NCBI GenBank assembly: GCA_944325695.1
Contig: CALVBA010000002.1
Coordinates: forward strand, 24,730 to 88,729
Direction of reading: 5' to 3'
Length of the DNA stretch: 64,000 nucleotides
Origin: an uncultured Anaeroplasmataceae bacterium
Lineage (GTDB): Bacteria > Bacillota_I > Bacilli_A > Acholeplasmatales > Anaeroplasmataceae
Shown here: positions 39,863-48,889 of the stretch, piece by piece
Numbering within the stretch: position 1 is the stretch's first letter
Layout: every line of letters starts with the position of its first letter
Position numbers and translations under genes: made by a program
The notes under the pieces: model-generated
Databases searched by the model: none
What the model saw: the letters and a program-made list of their open reading frames with translations, nothing else
Told to the model about the DNA's origin: nothing

Positions 39863-40306
39863 TTATTTTTCTAAAACATTTAAACGGATTTTAGCGTTAA
39901 TATCTTTACCTAAATGAATTATGGCATCATAGATTCCTACAGAATTGATATCTGATGGCAAAGAAATTTTACGTTTATCAATATCAATAGCATGTTGTTT
40001 ATATAACTCTTCACCGATTTGTTTTGTCGTAATATTACCAAACACCTTACCATCATTTCCTACTTTAATAAAGACATTAACTGATAAAGCTTCAATATCA
40101 TGTTTTAATTTCAATAAAAATTCTTTTTTTGTTTCTTCATTTTGTTTTTCAATTTCAATTGCTTTTTCTACATTTTTAACATTTTCAGCACTTGCAATAA
40201 CAGCTTTATTATTTGCTAATAAGAAATTACCATACCCATTAGCAACTTCAATAATTTGATTTTTCTTTCCTTTTCCTTTAACATCTTCTAATAAAATTAC
40301 TTTCAT
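39863..40306 (-). CDS. rplI: Ribosomal protein L9, possible independent internal start
   Basis: The last 147 codons of the gdpP fusion encode a complete L9 of normal length: the N-terminal rRNA-binding domain, long connecting helix and C-terminal domain. The in-frame ATG at 40306 has GAGAGGAAAAA directly upstream, a plausible ribosome-binding site, so free L9 may be made besides the fusion. Without it, every L9 would be tied to a membrane protein. This is inference. Confidence 0.6.
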   Translation of the reverse strand: MKVILLEDVKGKGKKNQIIEVANGYGNFLLANNKAVIASAENVKNVEKAIEIEKQNEETKKEFLLKLKHDIEALSVNVFIKVGNDGKVFGNITTKQIGEELYKQHAIDIDKRKISLPSDINSVGIYDAIIHLGKDINAKIRLNVLEK

Positions 40307-42301
40307 TTTTTCCTCTCCATCTTCTTCATATTCTCTTCTTAAGATTTCATATAAACGATTATAAACTTCTGCTACAGTAACTTCCTTTAATTGCGCAGCG
40401 GCACTATTTAAGTGTCCTCCTCCTCCAAGCTCTTCCATGATAATTTGAACATTTAAATCATTGTAGCTTCGAGCGCTTATTCCTACCGTATTTTCATCGA
40501 TTTTAGCAATCGTAAAACTAGCTTTAATATTTTCAATGTCTAATGTTTTTTCACTAATTTTAGCTAGCATTGTACGATCTTCAATAATTTCATCTTCAAC
40601 CTTTACAATCGCAAAATGCTTAAAAACAACATCAACTTTAGATACATTTTTGGAAATAATAATTTGATCGTCTTTATTATCGCGTAATAAAGCTCTTATT
40701 TTAATCATATCGGCTCCATAACGCTTTAATTCCTTAACGACATCAAAAGTTCTTTCCGTCGTACGATATGTAAAATTATTAGTATCTACAACAATTCCAG
40801 CTAACATGATTGTTGCTTCCATCGGTGTTAAAGTAATTTTTTGATAAAAATTAAAAATTTCCGTAATCAATTCAACTGTAGAACTACTAGAAGTTTCCGT
40901 ATAAACATATTCGATATTTTCAAAAAATAATTCTCCACGTCGATGGTGATCGATAACACCAACGTGATTAAATTTAATCAAAACTGAACGATCCATCATC
41001 AAATTAGGTGATTGTGTATCTACTACTAAAAGAGCTGAATCTTCATCTATATATTTATCTAAATCACTAATTTTTAAAAAGTTTCCTTGATATGTTTCAT
41101 CTTCTTTTAACATATCAAAAATCTTCTTTGTTGTTTTATCTAATTTTTCGTATTCATATAGGATATAAGTATCTTTATTTAAAGATAATCCAAATTTAGA
41201 AGCCCCAATTAATGATCCAAAAGCATCAGTGTCTGCCAACATATGTGACATAATAAATAATTTTGAACAAGATGATACAAATGTTTTTAAAGCAGATGCT
41301 TCTCTTCTTACGGAAACCATTGTTCTTGTTTCAAAATTTTCAGTTGTTCCACCAAAGTACTTAATTGGCTCATTTTGAATGTTGATAACAGCCTGGTCTC
41401 CTCCACGTTTTTCTGCCATATCGATGGCCTTTTGAGCTATATCTCCTAATTTTTCATACTCCAAGTCGTAACATGCAATTCCAATTGATAATGTTACTAA
41501 AATTTTATACTCTTTTGCAACGTCACGAACTTGTTTTAAAACATCAAATCCATTATTAATCATATTTTTTAATGATGAATAATCGCATAATAGTACTAAT
41601 TGATCATCATCTAAAACGCGTAAATAGGAATTATAAGAATTTGCCCATTCAGAAATTTTTCCTAAAAATTGTCCGCGAATAACCGCTTCTTCTTTAACAT
41701 TGATATCTAAATTTTTTAATGATTCATCTAAATTATCAATACTAATAATTCCTAAAGCAACTCGTTTATCTAAAAACCTTTTATATAAATCTTCACGTTT
41801 AGTAACATCGAATAAATATAAAGCGCGATTACTCTTTTCTAAATGAACATCAAATTTCATCTTTCTAAATTCAACAGTAAACGTATCATCATTGGATTCT
41901 ATTTGATTAGAAAATTCATCAATTAATGAGTCTAATGAACGATCATCTAACCTACTATTAAAAACTTCTTTCGCATACATGTTAGCCCATGTAATATTAT
42001 AATTTTCATTATATAAAATAATTCCAATCGGTAGATTTTCAAAAATATATTCACTAACATCTTTTAAATGCACTGAAATATTGTTCCATGCATACAATTT
42101 ATCTTTTAATGAACGAATTTCTTCATTTTTACGAGCATTTAAAATCAAGTTTAAAGTAAAAGATAAAATGGCTACGCTTAGTACTATTAAAACATAAACA
42201 AAAATATCAATTTTATTGTTCATAAAGGCATATATACTTAATGTGACCAGTAAAATGAAACTCAAAATAACGATCAAAACGATATATCTTTTTTTATTCA
42301 A
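39863..42301 (-). CDS. gdpP: GdpP c-di-AMP phosphodiesterase fused to ribosomal protein L9
   Basis: An 812-residue fusion. Residues 1-665 are GdpP: two membrane helices (about 5-52), a PAS domain (about 80-140), a degenerate GGDEF (about 165-300, LDDDQLV in place of GGDEF) and a DHH/DHHA1 phosphodiesterase (SHMLADTDAFG at 352-362, DHH 451-453, GGGGH 626-630). Residues 666-812 are a full-length L9 (MKVILLEDVKGKGKK, ANGYGNFLLANNKA). A GAGAGGA site precedes the internal ATG at 40306. I place the main start at TTG 42301 after AGGTGATT; the GTG at 42310 lies inside that site. Similar fusions are known in Mollicutes-type genomes. Confidence 0.9.
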   Translation of the reverse strand: MNKKRYIVLIVILSFILLVTLSIYAFMNNKIDIFVYVLIVLSVAILSFTLNLILNARKNEEIRSLKDKLYAWNNISVHLKDVSEYIFENLPIGIILYNENYNITWANMYAKEVFNSRLDDRSLDSLIDEFSNQIESNDDTFTVEFRKMKFDVHLEKSNRALYLFDVTKREDLYKRFLDKRVALGIISIDNLDESLKNLDINVKEEAVIRGQFLGKISEWANSYNSYLRVLDDDQLVLLCDYSSLKNMINNGFDVLKQVRDVAKEYKILVTLSIGIACYDLEYEKLGDIAQKAIDMAEKRGGDQAVINIQNEPIKYFGGTTENFETRTMVSVRREASALKTFVSSCSKLFIMSHMLADTDAFGSLIGASKFGLSLNKDTYILYEYEKLDKTTKKIFDMLKEDETYQGNFLKISDLDKYIDEDSALLVVDTQSPNLMMDRSVLIKFNHVGVIDHHRRGELFFENIEYVYTETSSSSTVELITEIFNFYQKITLTPMEATIMLAGIVVDTNNFTYRTTERTFDVVKELKRYGADMIKIRALLRDNKDDQIIISKNVSKVDVVFKHFAIVKVEDEIIEDRTMLAKISEKTLDIENIKASFTIAKIDENTVGISARSYNDLNVQIIMEELGGGGHLNSAAAQLKEVTVAEVYNRLYEILRREYEEDGEEKMKVILLEDVKGKGKKNQIIEVANGYGNFLLANNKAVIASAENVKNVEKAIEIEKQNEETKKEFLLKLKHDIEALSVNVFIKVGNDGKVFGNITTKQIGEELYKQHAIDIDKRKISLPSDINSVGIYDAIIHLGKDINAKIRLNVLEK

Positions 42302-42325
42302 AATAATCACCTACATTCTTATTTC

Positions 42326-42334
42326 ATTATATCA
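42326..42334 (-). promoter_or_regulatory. Extended -10 promoter of gdpP-rplI-dnaB
   Basis: Minus-strand TGATATAAT, about 25 bases before the start. Confidence 0.7.
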
Positions 42335-42362
42335 AAAATGATAAGATAATACAAGAAAAGCA

Positions 42363-42387
42363 AATAAAAAAGACCCATTAGGGTCTT
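42363..42387 (-). terminator. Terminator of rpsF-ssb-rpsR
   Basis: Minus-strand stem AAGACCC / GGGTCTT, loop TAAT, then TTTTTATTT. Confidence 0.85.
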
Positions 42388-42393
42388 ACAATA

Positions 42394-42633
42394 CTATTCT
42401 TTAACGAATGGTAATAATGCCATATGTCTAGCACGTTTGATAGCGATAGCTAACATACGTTGATATTTAGCAGATGTACCAGTTACACGACGAGGTAAGA
42501 TTTTTCCACGGTCAGTAACAAATTTCTTTAATAATTCTACATCTTTAAAATCGATTTTTTCGATTTTGTTTTGCGTGAAATAACAAACTTTTCTTCTACG
42601 ACGGTTGTTATTACGATTATATCCTTGTTGCAT
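42394..42633 (-). CDS. rpsR: Ribosomal protein S18
   Basis: A 79-residue 30S protein. Conserved [28 protein letters not shown] and [11 protein letters not shown]. Third gene of the standard rpsF-ssb-rpsR operon. Confidence 0.96.
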   Translation of the reverse strand: MQQGYNRNNNRRRRKVCYFTQNKIEKIDFKDVELLKKFVTDRGKILPRRVTGTSAKYQRMLAIAIKRARHMALLPFVKE

Positions 42634-42651
42634 TTGTTCTTCCTCCTTAAA

Positions 42652-43170
42652 TTAGAATGGTAGATCATCATCAGCTACATCAAAACTAATGTCTGATGAC
42701 GAAAAATTATCCTCTTGCTGAGTTCTATTAAATGATTGGTTATTATAGTTTTGATTATAATATGGTTGTTGTGGTTGATAAGTCGGTTGCGAATTTTGGT
42801 AAGTTGATTGTTGTGGTCGAGGTTGATATGGTTGACTAGCAATATCACCTTGATTTTTTGATTCTAATAACTGTACAGAATCTACTACAACTTCCGTAAT
42901 ATAACGCATTGCCCCATCAGCTTCATAACTGCGTGTTTGAATGCGTCCTTCAACACCTAACATATTACCTTTTTTTACATATCGACTTAAAAATTCAGCC
43001 GAATTACGCCAAGCAACAAGTTGAATAAAATCAGCTTGTCTTTCACCATTTGCATCCTTATATGTTTTATTTACAGCTAATGTAAAAGTAACAACAGGAA
43101 TATTACTTTGCGTATATTTAATTTCTGGGTCTTTTGTAATACGACCTACTAAAACAACACGATTAATCAT
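42652..43170 (-). CDS. ssb: Single-stranded DNA-binding protein
   Basis: A 172-residue SSB: an OB-fold (1-105, MINRVVLVGRITKDPE), a Gln/Pro/Asn/Tyr-rich flexible linker (about 110-155), and the acidic C-terminal tip DDDLPF that docks partner proteins. Confidence 0.96.
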   Translation of the reverse strand: MINRVVLVGRITKDPEIKYTQSNIPVVTFTLAVNKTYKDANGERQADFIQLVAWRNSAEFLSRYVKKGNMLGVEGRIQTRSYEADGAMRYITEVVVDSVQLLESKNQGDIASQPYQPRPQQSTYQNSQPTYQPQQPYYNQNYNNQSFNRTQQEDNFSSSDISFDVADDDLPF

Positions 43171-43190
43171 CCTATTTCACCCTCTAGTTA

Positions 43191-43478
43191 TTATTCTCCG
43201 TCTTTAACAACAATATGACGAATTACATCTTCATTTAATAAGATTACACGGTTGAATTCATTTAAAGCTTCGTTGTTAGCTTCAACTAAAGTCCAAACAT
43301 AGTAACCTTTACGGTGTTTTTCAATTTCATAAGCTAAATCTTTTAAACCTAATTCTTTGCATTCAACAATTTTTGAACCGTTGTTTGTAAAGATAGCGTT
43401 TAATTCAGTCATGATTTTTTTTACACCATCAGCCTCTACAGTTGGACGAACAATATACATTAATTCATATTTATTCAT
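43191..43478 (-). CDS. rpsF: Ribosomal protein S6
   Basis: A 95-residue 30S protein that pairs with S18. Conserved NKYELMYIVRP, LAYEIEKHRKGYY and FNRVILLNEDVIRHI. The leader can form two small hairpins, GCAC/GTGC and TCTTAT/ATAAGA, possibly for S6:S18 feedback, but the known CCG feature is not evident. Confidence 0.96.
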   Translation of the reverse strand: MNKYELMYIVRPTVEADGVKKIMTELNAIFTNNGSKIVECKELGLKDLAYEIEKHRKGYYVWTLVEANNEALNEFNRVILLNEDVIRHIVVKDGE

Positions 43479-43552
43479 CTTTTAATTTCCTCCTTTTGGT
43501 CTATTGGTCTTATATTAGGAATAAGACAAGGTGCACAAATAAGTGCTAATAT

Positions 43553-43581
43553 ATTGTATCATATCCGAAAATTAAAGTCAA
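43553..43581 (-). promoter_or_regulatory. Sigma-A promoter of rpsF-ssb-rpsR
   Basis: Minus strand: -35 TTGACT, 17-base spacer, -10 TACAAT. Confidence 0.8.
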
Positions 43582-43587
43582 TTATTT

Positions 43588-44277
43588 TTATTGATCCTTT
43601 TTTACATCAAAACGATATCCTACCTTAGGTATTGTCGTAATAACCGGATTTTCCTCACTTAAACATACTTTTTGCCGTAAATTCTTAATATGCATGTCAA
43701 TTGTTCGAGTATTTGTTGTGTTTTTCGATTCCCAAATTTTATCATAAATTGCTTCTCTTGTAATAGCTCGATTAATATTTAACATAAAAAGCTTTAAAAT
43801 TTCATACTCCTTAAATGTTAGTGAGATTAAATTATCATTGACAAACACCTGACGTTCTTTGATATCAATTGAAATACCTTGATGTGTTATAATATCTAAT
43901 TTTGGATTGATTCTACGAAAAATAGCATTAATTCTACTGACTAATTCAACATAACTAATTGGTTTATTTATATAGTCATCTGCTCCTAAGTCAAGGGCTA
44001 AAGATTTATATAAATGATCAATGCTTGAACCAAGCATTATAATGGGTAGTTTATAAAACTTACGAATTAATTTTAAATCTTTAATGTAGTTTAAAATATC
44101 TAATTCATTAATATCAGAATCAATAATAAGCATATGAGGTATATTTTTTTGTAGATATTTATCTAAATCATTCAAGCAATTAAAGTAAATCACTTCATAT
44201 CCAGCTTGGAAAATACTCATAGAAGTTAATTTAGTGACATCAGATGGTGCTTGTAGTAAACATATTTGCTTTTTCAT
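43588..44277 (-). CDS. Atypical OmpR-type response regulator
   Basis: A 229-residue regulator with a receiver-like domain (about 1-118) and a winged-helix DNA-binding domain (about 128-225, LTFKEYEILKLFM, TRTIDMHIKNLRQKV, GYRF). The phosphoacceptor position Asp53 and the Lys of INKP are present, but the acidic pair that binds Mg2+ near residues 9-10 is Gln-Ala. Phosphorylation may thus be absent or altered. No histidine kinase is adjacent. It follows the 117-residue gene by 9 bases. Confidence 0.85.
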   Translation of the reverse strand: MKKQICLLQAPSDVTKLTSMSIFQAGYEVIYFNCLNDLDKYLQKNIPHMLIIDSDINELDILNYIKDLKLIRKFYKLPIIMLGSSIDHLYKSLALDLGADDYINKPISYVELVSRINAIFRRINPKLDIITHQGISIDIKERQVFVNDNLISLTFKEYEILKLFMLNINRAITREAIYDKIWESKNTTNTRTIDMHIKNLRQKVCLSEENPVITTIPKVGYRFDVKKDQ

Positions 44278-44286
44278 CGAGCAATC

Positions 44287-44640
44287 CTAAACGAAGCGAT
44301 TATTAAACTTTTGAAAAATTTTATTTCGATCTAAATCATCAAAAGTATAATTATTAGCCTCAAATAGTATTTTTCTCACATTAAACATATTCCCATCGTT
44401 AATAATTTTTAATGCTTGATGATATCCTTCTAAATCTAAAACGTCCAAAGCATCATTTTCGTCCAGCGTAACAACATCTAAAATATGAATTCCCCTCATA
44501 ATATTAAAGATGTATGTGGAGTATATAAAGCTAATGTAATATTCTTCATCACGCTTAGGATCAAATTTTCTTGAACCGTAAGAATGATAATATTGATTAT
44601 CTAAAAAATTTTTTCGTTGCTCATGAATATTTTTCAACAT
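44287..44640 (-). CDS. Unknown 117-residue protein upstream of response regulator
   Basis: Not recognised. A soluble, charged protein rich in Asn, Asp, Tyr and Phe, without membrane segments or known motifs. It starts after AAGGGGATAATACT and lies in the same transcript as the atypical response regulator, so a linked role in signalling is possible. Confidence 0.6.
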   Translation of the reverse strand: MLKNIHEQRKNFLDNQYYHSYGSRKFDPKRDEEYYISFIYSTYIFNIMRGIHILDVVTLDENDALDVLDLEGYHQALKIINDGNMFNVRKILFEANNYTFDDLDRNKIFQKFNNRFV

Positions 44641-44661
44641 AGTATTATCCCCTTTTAACTT

Positions 44662-44670
44662 ATTATATCA
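44662..44670 (-). promoter_or_regulatory. Extended -10 promoter of the response-regulator unit
   Basis: Minus-strand TGATATAAT, about 21 bases before the start codon. Confidence 0.68.
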
Positions 44671-44729
44671 TACATTTTAATTATTTTGTGGATAATTATT
44701 TTTTTGTAAAGTTTTTGTATAGAAAGTTA

Positions 44730-46463
44730 CTATACAGTGACACTTTTAGCTAAATTTCGTGGAAAATCGACATTGTTCCCTAAAGCTTTAGCTGTATAGT
44801 AACTAATTAATTGCATGTAAACTACTAATAATAATGGGGATAACATTGAGATATCCACACAAAAAACATCGCATATCTTATCACATCCTAAAAGATAAAC
44901 ATTTGCTTTACGACTTTTAATCTCTTCAATATTGCCTTTCATTAAATTAATTGTATTTACATTAGACATTAATCCTATCACAATTGTTTCTTCATCCATT
45001 AAAGCCATTGTACCGTGCTTTAATTCCCCTGATAAATACGCTTCTGTCGGTAAATATGATATTTCTTTTAATTTCAAACTTCCCTCTAAAGCTACTTTAT
45101 AATCAATACCTCGACCCATTAACATTATTTTTTTAGCTTTAATAATCATTTCTACTATATGAGTATAATCAATACTTTGCGCATTACCAATCGCATGATA
45201 AAGAATATCTAATTCTTGCTTTAATGGTTCCTTTTTTATATAAAGATAAATAAAATACAATAATAAATATGAAGCTAAATAGGTTTTAGTTGAAGCTACT
45301 GCTACTTCTTTTTGTGCTTCCATTAATAACACATGATCTAATTTAAAAGCTAATGATGAATGTTTTTCATTTGTAATTAATAAAATTCGATTTTTATAAT
45401 TAGATAAAAGATCAACTGTTTTAATTAAATCATGAGTTTCTCCAGATTGACTTATAACAATGATAAGGGGTTTTTTAGAGAATAAAAGATTATTTATTGA
45501 TGCCTCACTTCCAACATATGAACGGCTAGGGATATTAAGCTTATTAAAAAATTCTTCTGCAATTAAACATGCATGATAACTAGTACCACAGCCAATTAAG
45601 AAAACTTCATCGAAATCTTGCAAAAGATTTTTTATATTATCTTGAAATGTAACTTCATTATGGATTAAATATTTTGCTTTTAATCTTTGAATTACTTCTT
45701 GTTGCTCATATATTTCTTTTAGCATATAAGATTCATCCTTCATTTTAATTGGTTCATTTTCAATTAAATTTGGCATAAAAAAAATATCTTTATCATTAAA
45801 GAACTGATCTTTGATAATAATATCTTTGCCAATTTTGGCAAATGTTAAATCCTCCATATGATAAATTAAAGGACTATCGTGTAATGCTTGAATATCAGAT
45901 GCAACATACGTTGAAAAACCTTTTTTCCCAATAATTAATGGAGCTTTATTTTTTGCACAATATAAATTATTAGGGTCATTTTCGTCAATTATGATTAAGG
46001 AATAGCTTCCTTCTATTAATTTACAAACTTGAAAGATAGTTTTAAGTAAATCTTCATGATAAAATTTTTCAATTAGACAAATAATAACTTCACTATCTGT
46101 ATCTGTATTAAAGATGACATCATGAAAATACTTTTCTTTTAAATATTCGACATTTTCTACAACACCATTATGTACTAAAGTAAATTGTTTATTAAAGGAT
46201 TTTAAAGGATGCGCATTACGTAAACTTACTTCTCCACAACTTGCCCATCTAGTATGACCGATTCCAATTAAACTATCAAATGTAATTGGATTATTTGTAA
46301 CTAATTTACTAACTCTGCCAATATTTTTATATATTGAAACCTTATTATTTTTAAAAAGGGCTATTCCACATGAGTCATAGCCACGATACTCCATCTTTAA
46401 AAGCGACGAATATAAGATGTCACTAGTCTTTTCTAAGCCATGATATCCGATAATTCCACACAT
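44730..46463 (-). CDS. glmS: Glutamine-fructose-6-phosphate aminotransferase
   Basis: A 577-residue enzyme making glucosamine-6-P, the first step to UDP-GlcNAc. An N-terminal glutaminase domain with catalytic Cys2 (MCGIIGYHG, EYRGYDSCG, GHTRWA), two SIS domains, and the C-terminal DFPRNLAKSVTV. It is about 20 residues shorter than usual. The 87-base gap upstream is too short for a glmS ribozyme. The start follows AGGTGATTAG. Confidence 0.95.
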   Translation of the reverse strand: MCGIIGYHGLEKTSDILYSSLLKMEYRGYDSCGIALFKNNKVSIYKNIGRVSKLVTNNPITFDSLIGIGHTRWASCGEVSLRNAHPLKSFNKQFTLVHNGVVENVEYLKEKYFHDVIFNTDTDSEVIICLIEKFYHEDLLKTIFQVCKLIEGSYSLIIIDENDPNNLYCAKNKAPLIIGKKGFSTYVASDIQALHDSPLIYHMEDLTFAKIGKDIIIKDQFFNDKDIFFMPNLIENEPIKMKDESYMLKEIYEQQEVIQRLKAKYLIHNEVTFQDNIKNLLQDFDEVFLIGCGTSYHACLIAEEFFNKLNIPSRSYVGSEASINNLLFSKKPLIIVISQSGETHDLIKTVDLLSNYKNRILLITNEKHSSLAFKLDHVLLMEAQKEVAVASTKTYLASYLLLYFIYLYIKKEPLKQELDILYHAIGNAQSIDYTHIVEMIIKAKKIMLMGRGIDYKVALEGSLKLKEISYLPTEAYLSGELKHGTMALMDEETIVIGLMSNVNTINLMKGNIEEIKSRKANVYLLGCDKICDVFCVDISMLSPLLLVVYMQLISYYTAKALGNNVDFPRNLAKSVTV

Positions 46464-46510
46464 CTAATCACCTATTACCATAATATGAACAATATCCCTA
46501 AAAATGACAA

Positions 46511-46546
46511 AAAAGCTTTAAATGATTTCAAATCACTTAAAGCTTA
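46511..46546 (-). terminator. galU terminator
   Basis: Minus-strand stem AAGCTTTAAGTGATTT / AAATCATTTAAAGCTT (two mismatches) followed by TTTTTTG. Confidence 0.75.
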
Positions 46547-46550
46547 TTTT

Positions 46551-47429
46551 TTATTCACTAATTTTTGACTTAATAAATTCTAAAACATCATCTTTTAAAT
46601 CTTCACGTTCTAATGCAAAATCGATTGTCGCTTCAATAAATCCAACTTTTGATCCGATATCATAACGTTTCCCATCGATTTGTTTTGAGAATACTTCTTG
46701 TTCTTTAATTAAGCGTTTAATTGAATCAGTTAATTGAATTTCTCCACCAGCTCCACGTTCTTGTGTTTCTAAGTACTTAAAAATTTCTGGTGTTAAAATA
46801 TAACGTCCTCCGATAGCTAAGTTTGAAGGTGCATCTTCTAATGCTGGTTTTTCAACAACACTCTTCAATTCCATTAATGAACCAAATTCCCCTGGTAATG
46901 GTTCACAAATACCATATTTAGATACATCTTTATCCGCAACTTCTAGTGTTCCTAAAATTGAAGATCCTGTCTTTTTATAAGCATCAATTAATTGAGCAAT
47001 AGCAGGTTTACCATTACCTACATAAACATCATCACCTAATAATAAAGCAAATGGTTCATTTCCTACAAATGCTTTTGCACATAAAACAGCATGACCTAAA
47101 CCTAATTGTTCATGTTGACGTACGAAATGAATGTTTAATTTAGAAGGCAATTCACGTACCATCTCTAATTCCTTTAATTTATTTTTTTCTTTTAATTGAC
47201 TTTCTAATTCATAATTATTGTCAAAATAATCTAATATCGCATTCTTATTTGAACTTACAATAATTAAAAATTCTTCAATTCCACTTTCTAATGCTTCACG
47301 AACAATGTATTCAATTGTTGGTGTATCAATTATCGGTAACATTTCTTTTGCTAATGCTTTAGTAACTGGTAAAAATCTTGTTCCATATCCTGCAGCAGGA
47401 ATAACTGCTTTTCTAATTGTTTTACTCAT
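46551..47429 (-). CDS. galU: UTP-glucose-1-phosphate uridylyltransferase
   Basis: A 292-residue nucleotidyltransferase forming UDP-glucose (GtaB in Bacillus). Conserved KAVIPAAGYGTRFLPVTKA, GLGHAVLCAK, FALLLGDDV and VEKP. UDP-glucose feeds glycolipids, teichoic acids or exopolysaccharide. Confidence 0.95.
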   Translation of the reverse strand: MSKTIRKAVIPAAGYGTRFLPVTKALAKEMLPIIDTPTIEYIVREALESGIEEFLIIVSSNKNAILDYFDNNYELESQLKEKNKLKELEMVRELPSKLNIHFVRQHEQLGLGHAVLCAKAFVGNEPFALLLGDDVYVGNGKPAIAQLIDAYKKTGSSILGTLEVADKDVSKYGICEPLPGEFGSLMELKSVVEKPALEDAPSNLAIGGRYILTPEIFKYLETQERGAGGEIQLTDSIKRLIKEQEVFSKQIDGKRYDIGSKVGFIEATIDFALEREDLKDDVLEFIKSKISE

Positions 47430-47462
47430 TTTATTCCATCCTTTACTAATAATACTAAATGA

Positions 47463-47491
47463 ATTTTATCATTTAATGAAAATAAAGTCAA
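47463..47491 (-). promoter_or_regulatory. galU promoter
   Basis: Minus strand: -35 TTGACT, 17-base spacer, -10 TAAAAT. Confidence 0.7.
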
Positions 47492-47508
47492 TTTTATAAT
47501 GCTTTTTA

Positions 47509-48813
47509 TCAACCCTTTGTTCGTAATCGTTCAAACAGCGTTTTAGTATCATACAAAGATTTCATTGTTTTACTATTATTCAATATTACACTATTTTGTT
47601 CAATCATCCCTTTTAAAATTGAACCACATGCCACATAAGTATTATTTTTAAGAAGAAAAGGTGATACTAAAACAGAATTACAGCCAATAAAAACTTCATC
47701 ATATATTGCTGAAGTATATTTATTTACCCCATCATAATTAGCACTTACCACAAAAGCACCGATATTACAATTATTTCCTATAATTACATTTCCTAAATAA
47801 CTATGATGTTTTATACGATTATGATCTTGCATCTTAACATCATTTAATTCTACACAAGTTCCAATAATATTTAAGCAACCAATATTCGTATGATTTCTTA
47901 GATGAGAAAATGGGCCTATAAGATTTCCTTTACCGATATAGCAGTCTTTAATAATTGATTTTTCAACCTCACTATCAATAATAATCGTATTGCATATTTT
48001 ACTATCTATTATTTTTGTACCAGTAAATAAATAACTATTTTCAATATGTGAATTGCGACTAATATATACACCTGGTTCAACGACAGAATCAAATGATACA
48101 AAGCAACTATGAATATCTTCGAATAAAACCCCACTATTAAGTAATTCTTTTTTATATTGATATTCTACCTTTCGCATTACATAATCCAAATCATTTATAC
48201 TATTTATATTGTGATATAGATAGGAATATTTAATTACAAAAATATTTAAATTAAAATATTTAGCATAATCAGGAAAATCATAATTACCACTTTTTTTACG
48301 ATGAAAAAATTTTTTTAAATACTTTGAATGTATAATATAAATTCCTAAACTAGATAGATCAGAATCAATCGTCTTTTTTATTGCAATAACTTTATTCAAA
48401 TAATCAATCTTACCTAAATCCTTTTTTTTAGTGTAAGCCGTAAGTAAAATATTATGCTTTTTTCGTTCATAATATGCAATTATTTGTTTTAAATCTTCTA
48501 CATCAACTAACGGAACATCAGCATTTAACACTAAGATAGGCTCATTTAGATTACGGGCTTCATATAAAGCTCCCAAAGTTCCAACATAATCTTTTTGATA
48601 CAAAATATGGCATTGTTGCTTTAATAAAAATTCTTCCAACATCTTTTGTTCACTTCTAATAACCACACTTATATGGCAATTTAATAGTTTTAATTTCTCA
48701 ATTAGATATCGAATTTGTTCTTTCCCATGAATCATCACTAATGGCTTATCGACATCCTTTTTCATTCTTTTTCCATACCCTGCTGCTAAAATAATTGCTT
48801 TTATCTCAATCAC
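47509..48813 (-). CDS. glmU: Bifunctional GlmU (GlcNAc-1-P uridylyltransferase / GlcN-1-P acetyltransferase)
   Basis: A 434-residue enzyme completing UDP-GlcNAc synthesis. The N-terminal pyrophosphorylase domain has LAAGYGKRMKK, and the C-terminal left-handed beta-helix of hexapeptide repeats (about 245-400) includes the acetyltransferase region. It is about 20-25 residues shorter than usual and quite diverged. Start: GTG at 48813 lies inside AGGTGATTGAG with no site of its own, so the ATA three codons on (protein start KAIILAAG, as in homologues) or a leaderless GTG are alternatives. Confidence 0.88.
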   Translation of the reverse strand: MIEIKAIILAAGYGKRMKKDVDKPLVMIHGKEQIRYLIEKLKLLNCHISVVIRSEQKMLEEFLLKQQCHILYQKDYVGTLGALYEARNLNEPILVLNADVPLVDVEDLKQIIAYYERKKHNILLTAYTKKKDLGKIDYLNKVIAIKKTIDSDLSSLGIYIIHSKYLKKFFHRKKSGNYDFPDYAKYFNLNIFVIKYSYLYHNINSINDLDYVMRKVEYQYKKELLNSGVLFEDIHSCFVSFDSVVEPGVYISRNSHIENSYLFTGTKIIDSKICNTIIIDSEVEKSIIKDCYIGKGNLIGPFSHLRNHTNIGCLNIIGTCVELNDVKMQDHNRIKHHSYLGNVIIGNNCNIGAFVVSANYDGVNKYTSAIYDEVFIGCNSVLVSPFLLKNNTYVACGSILKGMIEQNSVILNNSKTMKSLYDTKTLFERLRTKG

Positions 48814-48889
48814 CTAATAAATTATATGTGAAAATTTAAAAAAATGTATAAATAATGATGATATCCATACGCTATAAATAGGTGAATAT

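Noticed and set aside
43479..43552. S6:S18 autoregulatory leader before rpsF
   Set aside because: Two small hairpins exist, but the conserved CCG-containing element could not be identified, so no separate feature is claimed.
46464..46550. Possible glmS ribozyme upstream of glmS
   Set aside because: Only 87 bases separate glmS from galU, and half is the galU terminator; too short for the ribozyme and no core motif seen.
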